From: Acidipila sp. EB88
GTDB taxonomy: Bacteria; Acidobacteriota; Terriglobia; Terriglobales; Acidobacteriaceae
Direction of reading: 5' to 3'
Length of the DNA stretch: 64,000 nt
NCBI RefSeq assembly: GCF_003858395.1
Contig: NZ_QWEV01000001.1
Span: 1-64,000, forward strand
Within the stretch, counting starts at the first letter, position 1. Every line of letters starts with the position of its first letter. Shown in pieces: positions 53,311 through 62,070 of this stretch. The notes beneath the pieces were generated by a model. It saw only the letters and a list, made by a program, of their open reading frames with translations, had not been told where the DNA came from and searched no databases. The position numbers and the translations under genes are program-made.

Positions 53311-53525
53311 GGCTCAGAGGCTCCGCCTCTCGCGCGCGCAAGGGGCGCCTTCATCTTCCGCGCTGCGCTTGTGCAGACCAGCCGGTAGCTGCCTTCGGGA
53401 AGGAATCCGCCCTTGCACTTGCTACCTCCGCAGGCGTGGGCCTGGGTCAAGGCGTGTTTGAAAACAAACACAGGCAATCCACTCCAAAGCCGAGGCCAGA
53501 CCCATGAAGAAGTCAGCCAGCAGGA
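53311..53525 (+). repeat. Leader repeat, copy B
   Basis: Second copy of the leader found at 49127-49340, here followed by a truncated ArdC start and an HNH gene. The ArdC-like part continues only for about 60 bases (the frame with SNLYEGITG) before diverging. Confidence 0.75.
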
Positions 53526-54310
53526 AGATGCAAGCACGAATCCAACCTCTACGAAGGCATCACCGGTTACTAGTGGTAAATGGAGACGGCTTCTGCTGTT
53601 ATGCACGGGTGAAGTTGCAGTATCGTTGTTCGATGGTTGCATATTTCGGGCGATTAGTGGATCGAAGGGACCATCCGATACGAGTCTGCTTCCGCCCACC
53701 CGTTCCGGAAATCGCCTTAGCAGCTGGTTACCTTGATCGGGCTGTGTCCATGCATCTTAAAGGAGAACAACAAGAAGCTGAGGCGTTGATCGCTTTGGCA
53801 GACAAACCCGAGATTCGGCAATGGACTGAGTCGATTTGGGGAAAGGACAGCCCTTATGTACAGCGCAAAGCTGTGTGTGGCACTCCGGAGGTGCGACCTC
53901 TTGTGCAGCGTCATGTTCGCATGCCGACATCTGCGGAGATACTCGCGATCCACCAACGCGATGGCTTCAACTGTCGCTTTTGCGGTATCCCGGTGATTCG
54001 CAAAGAAATTCGTCAGAAGTTGGCTCAGGACTACCCGAAGGCGCTCCCCTGGGGAAGAACTAATATCCTTCAGCATGCCGCTTTTCAAGCGATGTGGGCT
54101 CAGTATGACCACGTTCTGCCTCACGCCAGAGGCGGTGACACTAGTTTGGACAATCTTCTACTCACGTGTGCACCTTGCAACTTCGGGCGAATGAATTCAA
54201 CGCTGGATGAAGTTGGCATACAGGATCCGAGGCTTAGAGCAATCAGGCCTTCGACATGGGACGGATTAGAACGTTTATGCAGACTCCAAGTTGGGAACAT
54301 TCACGTGTAA
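53504..54310 (+). CDS. HNH endonuclease, fused behind an ArdC leader
   Basis: The frame from ATG 53504 begins with an ArdC-like start (MKKSASRK) and then runs into an HNH protein. The likely native part starts between GTG 53573 and ATG 53633. HNH features are HQRDGFNCRFCGIPVIRKEI, QYDHVLPHARGGDTSLDNLL and LTCAPCNFGRMN, with the two CxxC pairs and the DH core intact. This looks like a nuclease gene placed under the leader of an antirestriction gene by recombination. Start position uncertain. Confidence 0.75.
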   Translation: MKKSASRKMQARIQPLRRHHRLLVVNGDGFCCYARVKLQYRCSMVAYFGRLVDRRDHPIRVCFRPPVPEIALAAGYLDRAVSMHLKGEQQEAEALIALADKPEIRQWTESIWGKDSPYVQRKAVCGTPEVRPLVQRHVRMPTSAEILAIHQRDGFNCRFCGIPVIRKEIRQKLAQDYPKALPWGRTNILQHAAFQAMWAQYDHVLPHARGGDTSLDNLLLTCAPCNFGRMNSTLDEVGIQDPRLRAIRPSTWDGLERLCRLQVGNIHV

Positions 54311-54384
54311 TACAGCGCCGACATTGTCCGGTAATGGAACGATCCTTTCTGCTTGCTTCGTTCGATAAGAAAGGGAGAGTTGCT

Positions 54385-54561
54385 TCACGAGCAATCTGTC
54401 TGATCTCTGACCAGAATTCTCATTAAAGTTGGCCGGGGCAGATCGAGAGAAGCCTGATCGCAATCAACTTCTGGCATGGGCAGCTCTTCCGGCTGCGGTG
54501 TGGCATGGAAGTACTCCGCGATCTTCTGCTTATCACTGCGACGACCATATCGACCGCACAT
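54385..54561 (-). pseudogene. 5-prime fragment of a SRAP gene
   Basis: MCGRYGRRSDKQKIAEYFHA at the start matches the SRAP N-terminus with the catalytic Cys2, then the frame continues only about 40 residues with unrelated sequence and ends. The body of the domain is missing. It faces opposite to the HNH gene. Confidence 0.72.
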
Positions 54562-54644
54562 GAGCTTTCTCCTGCTTTCACTACAAATCTGCGAGTAGAG
54601 GCGTAGGATGCCCGACATCTCCTGCGCCTACTCGTGCGAATGCC

Positions 54645-54745
54645 TAGCGGCACTTGCACGAAGTCGGGCGTCTCACCATAGCTTCGCTGCGACTGTCGGT
54701 TCGTCAAGGAAAGACGGGGTGCATGCAGCTTCCACACAGCTTCGC
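54645..54745. repeat. Diverged repeat, copy B
   Basis: Counterpart of 53195-53305. The two share GCGGCACTTGCACGAAG at one end and CACACAGCT or TACACAGCT at the other, with scattered differences between. Confidence 0.5.
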
Positions 54746-55042
54746 ATTCACGGTTCGCAGCGGCTTGCCGCACTGCGCGCAGGGAGGCCCGTAGTTCGCC
54801 AGCCGGTGGTGCCTCGCATCATTCACATAGCGGTCATCGCCACATGTCACTTCGGCGTAGCGCTTCCGGACCGGCTCGAACATCTCACGCACGGGAGCTT
54901 GAGTGAGGGTGAGACCCTGCTCGACCCGTAGCTTCTGCACGGACCGAAACGCCCCGTCGTAGAGCCTCGCGAGTTCGCCAAACTCAGCCTCATCCAGCAT
55001 GGGCACATCCGCTTTGCAGCGCCAGCACCAGAGAGTCTGCAT
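54704..55042 (-). CDS. Zinc-ribbon hypothetical protein
   Basis: 112 residues from ATG 55042. An N-terminal Cys pair (LWCWRCKADVPMLDEAEF), a helical middle and a C-terminal ribbon (CAQCGKPLRT, CGSC). The composition is convincing, and the two zinc sites suggest a small nucleic-acid or protein-binding factor. No ribosome binding site is obvious. Confidence 0.65.
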   Translation of the reverse strand: MQTLWCWRCKADVPMLDEAEFGELARLYDGAFRSVQKLRVEQGLTLTQAPVREMFEPVRKRYAEVTCGDDRYVNDARHHRLANYGPPCAQCGKPLRTVNAKLCGSCMHPVFP

Positions 55043-55249
55043 ATAGGATAGTTGCGCAAACCGCCGCCACACACAAGGCCGTGCGGCCCGGCAAAACAGT
55101 GTGCTCGACGAAAACGGAAAGGTTGAGCAGGATCTGCTTGCGAGCACTCAGCGGTGAGTGCTTCCGGCATACCTCGGAAGCCAGCTGCTTGTCCGACTGA
55201 TGGCCTAGGGCTCGCTATACTTCGCCGGCTTGCCCCTGTCGGCCGAAGC

Positions 55250-55411
55250 TCACTTCGCATGGAAAACAGAGCTCGATCCGGACGGCTCCAAAAGGCCACC
55301 ACTCGCCCGGACTTTCATCATGCCCTCGAAGGCAACGTAGATGATGAACATGCCCAGAAAACAAAGGAGAACGAAGCGGCAGGCGCCCACTTTAGTGAAA
55401 GGCTCTTTCAT
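55250..55411 (-). CDS. Small single-helix membrane protein
   Basis: A 53-residue product with a very good ribosome binding site (AAGGAGGA six bases before the ATG at 55411). The N-terminal half is a transmembrane helix (FVLLCFLGMFIIYVAFEG) after a short basic start. The frame is below common length cut-offs. Function unknown. Confidence 0.6.
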   Translation of the reverse strand: MKEPFTKVGACRFVLLCFLGMFIIYVAFEGMMKVRASGGLLEPSGSSSVFHAK

Positions 55412-55544
55412 CACGGCTCCTCCTTACGATCTTCGGATGCGCTCAGTGCGGTGCCTTCGCTGAAGTCGCGTTCAGCAGGTACCTCTCGCCCTCGGGACAA
55501 CTTTGCTCTTCGCCATATATTCGCCATTCCGGTACACTCCAGCC

Positions 55545-55751
55545 ATGAGCTTCCACGGAGCTGCGGTACGCCTCGCCATCGTTGTGACCTGCTAAGGCTG
55601 CCAAAAGGCCATACCGACGGGCGAGCGCTCGATCCCCGACAACTCAATCGCCGTCCGCTGCCCCGTTTGCAACGAGCATCGGCAGTATCGACCCACTGAG
55701 CTTTACGAGGGACGGCTTTCCTTCGGGCTGATTCAGGGCGGCAAGCGGTGA
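55545..55751 (+). pseudogene. Second copy of the module zinc-ribbon gene, with a nonsense codon
   Basis: The reading frame and length match the gene at 31915-32121, but codon 17 is TAA (55593-55595) where the other copy has AAA. One Cys of the first pair lies directly before the stop. The rest of the frame stays open to the TGA at 55749-55751, so the mutation is recent. Confidence 0.8.
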
Positions 55752-56110
55752 GAGGGGCCAAAAGCCACTGGCATGCCGGATGCCAGAAATGCCGCCAGCT
55801 CGTGTTCGTCGCGGCGTCCAACGGGGAGCAGCCGGTTCTCCCCGTTCAGCCCAGGCATGCCCTGTGCCTTCATGCTGGCAGCTACGAGCCTTTGGTTCTT
55901 GTGCTGCACTCGGGCTATGGGACGATCTACTACCCGCCAGAGCGCAACCTCACGGACACCACACTGCTCATCGCAGGCTTTCTGGCCGCCATTAAGCTCG
56001 CGAGGGTACCCGAGGCTGAAACCGGAGCAAACAGCCCCAGGATTCTTGCAACCATCGCAGAGAGCACGCGGCTCGCCAGGATCATCGTAGACAAGCTCCC
56101 ACAGCACTGA
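55748..56110 (+). CDS. Second copy of module gene 2
   Basis: About 120 residues, starting at GTG 55748. It matches the protein at 32118-32489 closely (WHAGCQKCRQLVFVA; LHAGSYEPLVLVLHSGYG). A short deletion removes the CPYC pair (HALCLHAG instead of HALCPYCLHAG), so the zinc site is incomplete. It may still be translated. Confidence 0.7.
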   Translation: MRGAKSHWHAGCQKCRQLVFVAASNGEQPVLPVQPRHALCLHAGSYEPLVLVLHSGYGTIYYPPERNLTDTTLLIAGFLAAIKLARVPEAETGANSPRILATIAESTRLARIIVDKLPQH

Positions 56111-56134
56111 ACCCACAGCAGAAGGAGACAACCC

Positions 56135-56314
56135 ATGGATGCAGACGATCTTTGCCTCAAGGACGAAGAGTGCGCAGACTACGAAATCGGGGTGGAAGAC
56201 CATCTCTTGGGGGTGCCATTCGCAGACGAGAGATCCGACGCCTGGAAGCGTGGGTGGAACGCTGCAAAGCATGACATCGAGTTAGAGAATGCAGACGAAG
56301 AGATCGAGTTCTAA
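56135..56314 (+). CDS. Second copy of module gene 3 (acidic 59-residue protein)
   Basis: Same length as the gene at 32517-32696 and identical in CADYEIGVEDHL and WKRGWNAAKHDIELENADEE. AGAAGGAGAC precedes the ATG. Changes are concentrated at both ends and near the middle. The open frame and conservation argue for function even though gene 1 of this copy is broken. Confidence 0.7.
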   Translation: MDADDLCLKDEECADYEIGVEDHLLGVPFADERSDAWKRGWNAAKHDIELENADEEIEF

Positions 56315-56431
56315 CAGTCCAGGATCTGGGCCAACACCCAGATGTGTTTGCACACCAAGAAGGCCTCAGTGCACAAGGGGCGCCGACTTCTGAATAGTAT
56401 GCGACGCATGGCTCTGTTGATTGTTTTCTCC

Positions 56432-56629
56432 CTATCTTCGATGTCGGCCTCGCGAGGAAAGCCGAACCGGCTCCTCGTCCCGCGACTCCCGCAAGACAGC
56501 GAGAGCTGCTCGCAACTCGATAAGACGCGCATCAATCGACCTCGCCACCTCATCAAGCGGCAGCTCGCGTTCGGGCGCAGATGTCGGTGTCTGCTTCAAG
56601 TGGGGCCTGCTGATCTCAAGTCCGGGCAT
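56432..56629 (-). CDS. Small protein after the tandem recombinases
   Basis: 65 residues from ATG 56629, which has AAGGAG at a good distance. The centre is an amphipathic helix (LPLDEVARSIDARLIELRAALAVLRESRDE). It lies 44 bases downstream of the second recombinase gene in the same direction. In Tn554-type elements a small tnpC follows two tyrosine recombinases, so a helper role is possible; that is analogy only. Confidence 0.6.
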   Translation of the reverse strand: MPGLEISRPHLKQTPTSAPERELPLDEVARSIDARLIELRAALAVLRESRDEEPVRLSSRGRHRR

Positions 56630-56672
56630 GTTGTCTCCTTGGCTGAATGGCAGAACTGTACCACAGTATCCG

Positions 56673-57656
56673 CTACTGTGCATGATCTGATGTCGAGCGT
56701 ACCGGCAGAGCGATCTCTGTGTTCCTCCACGGTCCGCCGCCTTGCTGCGAGCTTAAGATGGCGAGGGGACCTGCGAATCCTTCAGGAGTCAGATCCAAGT
56801 ATTTGTCAATCGCACCCAGCCCGACGTGCCCCATGTAGCTCGCGAGTGCCGGAAGCATACGATTTAGATCATCCCCGGATCGCATCCATGCCTGGATGCG
56901 ATGTACCGCAAAGGTCGTCCTTAAATCCGATACCCGTGGCTGCTGGATGGTAGGATCTCGCGATCCAACCTCCGCAATCCTCCGCAGTCGGCTGAAGCAG
57001 TGGGTGACTTGCCAGGATTGAATGGGCTTCCCTGTTTTATCTGCAAACAATGCGCCACTTCCCTTCGGCGCTGTGGGTCGTCCGCGAGCGAACTCCCCTA
57101 ACAGGTTCCGCAAATCGACGCCGATTGGGAGCTCCCGGCGACGGAGATATCTTCGATTGAAGACACTGATTGTTTTCCCGTCGAGATCGACATCCGCATT
57201 CTGAAGATCGAGAAGTTCACAGGTCGTGATTCCGGTAGCGTAGAGGACGATCAAGTACATGCGAAGCGTTTCTGCATCCACCAGGCAGTTCGCTCCTGCC
57301 TGGCATTGAACCGTTGCGCGAAGGAGACGCTGGATCTCCGCTGTCCTGTAAACATAAGGCCTTGTGGTCGGACGTCTGCGCACTGGACGAGGAGGCATGC
57401 CTAGATGCTCCATCTCGCCCTGAATGACCCAGTAGTCGAAAAATCTTCGGAGGCGCAAGTAGTTGTCGTGCCATGTTGCCAAGCCACTCAAGGGAGATCC
57501 GAGATAGGTTGTTACATCGTCGGTTGTGACATCTGCCAAGTCGGCATCTCCAAGATACCGGCTAAACCTTAGGAAACGACTTCTCGCGCTCGCGTGCCGG
57601 AATCCGGTTGCTTGCTTATGGATCACATACTTCTCGATGGCTTCGCTCAACTTCAT
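56673..57656 (-). CDS. Tyrosine recombinase B of a tandem pair, with a degenerate active site
   Basis: 327 residues from ATG 57656, overlapping the stop of recombinase A (ATGA). The overall fold is that of a tyrosine recombinase: N-terminal core-binding domain (EKYVIHKQATGFRHASARSR), catalytic domain, and YMGHVGLGAIDKYL at the end. The first catalytic Arg, usually in GLRxSE, is Thr (GITTCELL), and HxLR is replaced by SDLRTT. It is probably catalytically weak or a structural partner of recombinase A. Confidence 0.82.
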   Translation of the reverse strand: MKLSEAIEKYVIHKQATGFRHASARSRFLRFSRYLGDADLADVTTDDVTTYLGSPLSGLATWHDNYLRLRRFFDYWVIQGEMEHLGMPPRPVRRRPTTRPYVYRTAEIQRLLRATVQCQAGANCLVDAETLRMYLIVLYATGITTCELLDLQNADVDLDGKTISVFNRRYLRRRELPIGVDLRNLLGEFARGRPTAPKGSGALFADKTGKPIQSWQVTHCFSRLRRIAEVGSRDPTIQQPRVSDLRTTFAVHRIQAWMRSGDDLNRMLPALASYMGHVGLGAIDKYLDLTPEGFAGPLAILSSQQGGGPWRNTEIALPVRSTSDHAQ

Positions 57657-58906
57657 CGCAGCTCTCGCAAACTGAACTCTGCCACTTCCTTCACGGAGGC
57701 TTTTGACGCTTTCGCGTAGATGCCAACAGATCGGCTGCCTCGGTGTCCCAGGAAACGCGCAATCTCGCCCATCGAGATCCCCTCTTCCAAAAGCTCTGTT
57801 GCACAGGAGTGGCGTAGAGCATGTGTGCTGTACAGTGCCGATTCGATATGGAGCTGCGTCATGCGGCCTGCGACGATGCACCGCAAAGACGAATGTGTGG
57901 TCGCTCGAAATGGAGGGTGCAATGTCACAAACACATTGCGGCATTCACACAGAGGGCGACCTTTGCTCAAGTAGGCGACGAGGGCCTCTCCTACCTCGGT
58001 TGTGATCATAAAGTGCTGCGTACGCCCTCCCTTGGCGCGCACGATTGTGAATGTCCCGTTCTCCAGGTGAAGATCGCTCAGCAGGAGGGACGACACTTCG
58101 ATGCTTCTAAGCCCGTAAATAGCGAAAAAGAAGAGAACCGCCCTTGCGCGTAGATCGGCCTGTCCGTCTTTGGTGCTTACCTCGAGCATCCTTCTTACGT
58201 CGCTCCATCGCGGGCCCTTCGGAAGGGGGTCCCATCGTACCTGAGATGGTGAATGGATGCTCAACGAGACGAGTGACGGCGTCCAGCCCTTGCTTTCTGT
58301 GAACCGGAAGAAGCTGCGAAGAGTGCGACACACAGTTGCAATCGCCCCAGGCTTCATTCCAGCTTGGACGAGTGTCTCAATGTATGCGTCAACGTCGATG
58401 GTCTTCACATCTTTGAACAGGGAGCAGCGCTTCCACGCCCAGCCGAGAAATCTGGAGACGATCGACTTGTACCCATTCACGGTTGCCGGCGTCATCGCCC
58501 TTGGTCCGGAAATATACTGGATGTACTCAGGGAGAACACGGCCGTACGGTGGAGCTGCTGGCATTGCCAAGGCTAACGCATTGTGAAACCGCAGCCAGGC
58601 AGTGGCTGTTCGGATAAAGGCGAGTGAGACTCCGTTGTCGCTCGCTTTCCGGTGCCAACCTGTCTCACTTACCCAGAGCGCGCTGGCACTACGAATCGCA
58701 AGTGGGGTCGTGCCTGAGAGGCAGCCATTTCCGAGGTGCTTGATCACGTTCAGCAGCATGCCCGCGACTACGCGAACCCTGTGGAGGTGTGTTCCTTGTC
58801 CATGGATGTGAGAGAGGTAGGCGTCTCTTTCCTCGAAGAACGGTGCTTCCAGGTGACGCCCACGTGCAAGTTGCTGTGTGAAAAGGTCTTCGAGCACGGA
58901 GCGCAT
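57653..58906 (-). CDS. Tyrosine recombinase A of a tandem pair
   Basis: 417 residues. The catalytic residues are all visible: Arg in IYGLRSIEVSSL, Lys in RAKGGR, HALRHSCATEL (HxxR), FLGHRGSRSVGIYAK with His and Tyr. The N-terminal 110 residues form an extra domain. The gene overlaps recombinase B. Two overlapping tyrosine recombinases suggest a self-mobile unit related in plan to Tn554 or recombinase-in-trio elements. Ends of the element were not identified. Confidence 0.87.
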   Translation of the reverse strand: MRSVLEDLFTQQLARGRHLEAPFFEERDAYLSHIHGQGTHLHRVRVVAGMLLNVIKHLGNGCLSGTTPLAIRSASALWVSETGWHRKASDNGVSLAFIRTATAWLRFHNALALAMPAAPPYGRVLPEYIQYISGPRAMTPATVNGYKSIVSRFLGWAWKRCSLFKDVKTIDVDAYIETLVQAGMKPGAIATVCRTLRSFFRFTESKGWTPSLVSLSIHSPSQVRWDPLPKGPRWSDVRRMLEVSTKDGQADLRARAVLFFFAIYGLRSIEVSSLLLSDLHLENGTFTIVRAKGGRTQHFMITTEVGEALVAYLSKGRPLCECRNVFVTLHPPFRATTHSSLRCIVAGRMTQLHIESALYSTHALRHSCATELLEEGISMGEIARFLGHRGSRSVGIYAKASKASVKEVAEFSLRELR

Positions 58907-59075
58907 CTCTCCCAGATTTCGATTGATTCACAACGTCACAGTCCAGTGCCCTATCTTGCGGAGGAAAACGGCGTTGTCGACAGTCCGATGTCCCTATGAT
59001 CAGCCATCGACAACGTTGCGACCGCAAAACTGCGAATATCGAGAAATGGACACTTTGACTCAAGCTGTACAAGCT

Positions 59076-59655
59076 ATCGGGCTGGGGACAAGCAGCAGAT
59101 TGCTGAGCGCTTCCGAGTGGGGTTCTCAGACAACACGCTCTACGCAGCTCCTGGCTACAACATCGCCCCAACCACCACGCAGCCGGTGATCCGTCTGTCG
59201 CGCGAGACGGATACCCGCGAGATCACCCCGATGCGCCGGGGCCTTGTCGGCCACAACGCGAGCGGCTCTGATCCAAAGCGAGGCACCTTCAACGCGCGTT
59301 CAGAGACCATCGAGAAGAGCCCGCTTTGGCGAGTTCCCTTCCGCCGGCCGCGCTGCCTGGTTCCACAGTCCGGTTTCTACGAGTGGTGTAAGCTCGAGCG
59401 CAAGGCTTTCGGCATCGGCGTCAAGGATGCCTCTTTGTTCGCCTTGCTGGCCTCTGGGACGCCTGGCAGGACCTGTCTGACGGCTCGTGGCTTCAGAGCT
59501 TCACGATCGTCACCACAGAGGCGAACGAGCTCATGTCCGCGGTGCACGATCGCATGCCGGCGATCCTACGGCATGAGGACTACAGCCGCTGGCTCGATCG
59601 CGAGAAGACAGAGCAGCCGTCCGTCGATCTGCTTCGGCTCCTTGGGACGCGCTGA
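59076..59655 (+). pseudogene. Truncated and frameshifted SRAP gene
   Basis: From 59076 the sequence follows the SRAP gene at 34625 closely (YRAGDKQQIAERFR; APGYNIAPTTTQPVIRLS) but the MCGRY start with Cys2 is replaced by unrelated sequence. Near 59447 one base is lost (expected FALAGLWDAWQDL), after which the domain continues in another frame with DGSWLQSFTIVTTEANELM and VHDRMPAIL to the TGA at 59653-59655. Both defects abolish function. Confidence 0.82.
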
Positions 59656-59981
59656 TCCAACCTTGGAGAAGGTGCTTGGCCGTAAACCGATGAGCCTGGA
59701 TCGGGTGCTCGCACCTTTTCTGACGAGTGCTGGCCGATAGGATTCATTCTGTATAGTCGGCCTAAACGAGGAACTGCTCGTTTCGGAGTCGCGACGCAAC
59801 GCTTGGTGGCCCACTGAGTTGGGTCACGCTTGCATTCGCTTCTCGCCGGCCCGCAGATTGCAAGTCTGCTCACACTTGGCCAGCATCTCCGAAGGCCTCC
59901 TAAGAGAGCCGGTAGTGTACCGCTGCCGGCTTCTGTATTGACGTCTAGATGTACTGGAGTAGGGTCTCGTGTCTGCCAGCA
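59656..59981. other. Spacer without recognised gene
   Basis: About 325 bases between the SRAP remnant and the convergent oxidoreductase gene. No convincing frame or structure seen. Confidence 0.35.
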
Positions 59982-60908
59982 CTAGAGTTCAGGCAAGAGA
60001 ATGATCTTGCCATGAGCCCTCTTACTCATGCTGATCTCTGCCGCCGCGCGCCAATCGTCGAGAGAAAATGCTCGTGAGACTGGAATCGAGAATCGCCCTT
60101 CCGCTGCTAGTTGTGCGTAGTGGCCGAGCACGTCGTAGCGAAGACTGCCGCCCTCTCGCCATGCCGTGCGCACACCGAGATTTTCTTCGTCCCGATCGGC
60201 AAAGCTGTAAACCCGCTTCGGATCCCCGCCCACAATCTTTACCAGATCAGGCAAAGTGCCTTTCACCTGCGCGGTATGCACCGCAAAGTCGGGCGACCCA
60301 CCTGCAAGTTCGCGGACTCGTTCGACCATCCCTTCGCCATAAGGAGTCACCTTGGCTCCAAGTTCACGCAGTCGTCCAGCGAACGTTTCGCCAGCCGAGG
60401 CGATCACATGAGCCCCGCGCAGCAAAGCGATCTGAACAGCCGCAAACCCCGTCATCGTTCCGCCGCCGTTGATCATCACTGTCTGGCCGGCGCTCAGTGG
60501 CAACAGGTCGATGGTGCGCGCCGCCGTCTCGGTCGCCATCGGTAATGCAGCGGCCTCGATCATGCCCAATCCCTCCGGGACAGGGAGAAAGACTTTCAGA
60601 ATGGCATATTCAGCAGCACCGCCGGTTGTGTAGTTCATGTAATCAGGAACGCCGAAGACAGAATCGCCGACCTGGAAATGGGTCACGCCTTCGCCGAGAG
60701 CGTCCACGACGCCGGAGACATCAAAGCCAATACCCTTCGGTGGAGGGCCCGGAAGGAGGCCTTCGCAGACGACCCAGTCCGCTGGGTTCAACGCGCAGGC
60801 ATGCACACGCACGCGGACCTCATCATCTCCTGGCACTGGAACCGCAACATCTTCCAAATTCAACACGTCGAGCGGCTTGCCGTAGTTTTTTAGAAAAAGT
60901 GCTTTCAT
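59982..60908 (-). CDS. Zinc-independent quinone oxidoreductase-like MDR protein
   Basis: 308 residues of the medium-chain dehydrogenase/reductase family. The N-terminal GroES-like domain has VRVHACALNPADWVV and GFDVSGVVDALGEGV. The cofactor-binding part carries VMINGGGTMTGFAAVQIA, a Rossmann motif. Zinc ligands are absent, as in NADPH:quinone oxidoreductases. The ATG at 60908 has GGAG seven bases upstream. It is divergent from a TetR gene and shares its operator region. Confidence 0.9.
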   Translation of the reverse strand: MKALFLKNYGKPLDVLNLEDVAVPVPGDDEVRVRVHACALNPADWVVCEGLLPGPPPKGIGFDVSGVVDALGEGVTHFQVGDSVFGVPDYMNYTTGGAAEYAILKVFLPVPEGLGMIEAAALPMATETAARTIDLLPLSAGQTVMINGGGTMTGFAAVQIALLRGAHVIASAGETFAGRLRELGAKVTPYGEGMVERVRELAGGSPDFAVHTAQVKGTLPDLVKIVGGDPKRVYSFADRDEENLGVRTAWREGGSLRYDVLGHYAQLAAEGRFSIPVSRAFSLDDWRAAAEISMSKRAHGKIILLPEL

Positions 60909-60937
60909 GACCATGCTCCTTCACGTAGGCTCGTTTG

Positions 60938-61000
60938 TGTCAGTCACAGACGCTAAAACCCTACTCGCTGACAAATACCACATAATGTCAGTCGCTGACA
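60938..61000. promoter_or_regulatory. TetR-type operators between the oxidoreductase and its regulator
   Basis: A perfect palindrome TGTCAGTCGCTGACA (60986-61000; 6-bp arms around TCG) directly abuts the ATG of the TetR gene. A related site TGTCAGTCACAGACG lies at 60938-60952, and a half-site GCTGACA at about 60967-60973. Location in the divergent intergenic region suggests autoregulation and control of the oxidoreductase. Confidence 0.7.
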
Positions 61001-61630
61001 ATGAATGAGGCCATGCCGAGAAACGGGGAAAAAGTAAGAAAAAGCCTTCAATGGGCTGCGTTGGAACTCTTTCGGGACCGCGGCTACGAAGAAACCACAG
61101 CCGCCGACATCGCCGCCAAAGCAGGCGTGACAGAGCGAACCTTCTTTCGCCACTTTGCTGACAAGCGCGACGTGCTCTTCGACGGAGAAGCTGCATTTAG
61201 CGAGGCACTGACACAAGCGATAAGGAACGCCCCGAAAGCATTCGGCCCGTGGGATACACTCCTCTTCTCCTTTGGCTCGGTGAAGCAGATGTTCATCGAT
61301 AACCGGCCCTTTACAGAGCCCCGACAGTACGTGATTGCAGCCACTCCCGCATTACAGGAACGGGCGATGGCCAAGACCAGATCTCTAGTCACCAACGTAA
61401 CGTCGGCACTCTGTGAGCGAGGTGTCTCAGAGCCTGAAGCGAACCTTGTGGCCTGGATGGGCATGGCAGCATCAAGCTACGGAGTTGCTGCGTGGTTTAA
61501 AGACAACTCCATGGGATTGGGCGAGCACATGGCGCAAGCATTTGAGAAGGCGAGTCGTCTGTCTCAATCTAATTTCGCCACGACGAAGACGACAGCAACG
61601 TCATCTGAGCCTCGAGCAAGAGGCAGGTGA
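61001..61630 (+). CDS. TetR/AcrR-family repressor
   Basis: 209 residues. The N-terminal helix-turn-helix is canonical: LFRDRGYEETTAADIAAKAGVTERTFFRHFADKRDVLF near residue 25. The C-terminal ligand-binding domain is helical, followed by a Ser/Thr-rich tail. The start at 61001 leaves no room for a ribosome binding site because the operator ends at 61000; the message may be leaderless, or an ATG at 61013 is used. Probably represses itself and the divergent oxidoreductase gene. Confidence 0.9.
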   Translation: MNEAMPRNGEKVRKSLQWAALELFRDRGYEETTAADIAAKAGVTERTFFRHFADKRDVLFDGEAAFSEALTQAIRNAPKAFGPWDTLLFSFGSVKQMFIDNRPFTEPRQYVIAATPALQERAMAKTRSLVTNVTSALCERGVSEPEANLVAWMGMAASSYGVAAWFKDNSMGLGEHMAQAFEKASRLSQSNFATTKTTATSSEPRARGR

Positions 61631-62070
61631 CGACGCCCCTAGCCCATTGTGGGTCAGGTAAGGTCACTACTAGTAAATGGGGTCTTCGGCAAGTACGGCT
61701 TGTCGAAATGGTGTGGTGAAGTCCGACGGCCTACGGGATGCAGGTGGCAAGATGGCAGGCAGCATTCAACCTCGTGAGCTTCGAGATCATTGCGCCTCCC
61801 TGGAAGCTGCCTGAGCCAGGCAAAACGAGTCAACGTTAGGTGTGCCGCGGCAGAATGGAAGACGGATAAAGCTTGCATAGATGGAATCAGAACCACAGCC
61901 TCCACACCTCGATGCACCTGCACGTTGAACGACATCGCAAGGCTGTCGAGGCGACGTCCGATCCATAAAAAGGTACGAGCGTCGGCGCGGCAACGGCATG
62001 CTTGGCCGCACGTTAAGCAGTGTCAACATGCCAGTCCGCGTTTTGACCCGATCCAACGTCTCGACGCCAG
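61631..62070. other. Gene-poor stretch
   Basis: About 440 bases between the TetR gene and the convergent EAL gene. Short frames on both strands lack ribosome binding sites and protein-like composition. Confidence 0.35.

Noticed and set aside
55748-56272. 179-codon minus-strand frame across the second module copy
   Set aside because: The plus-strand genes are conserved between the two module copies; the antisense frame is not.
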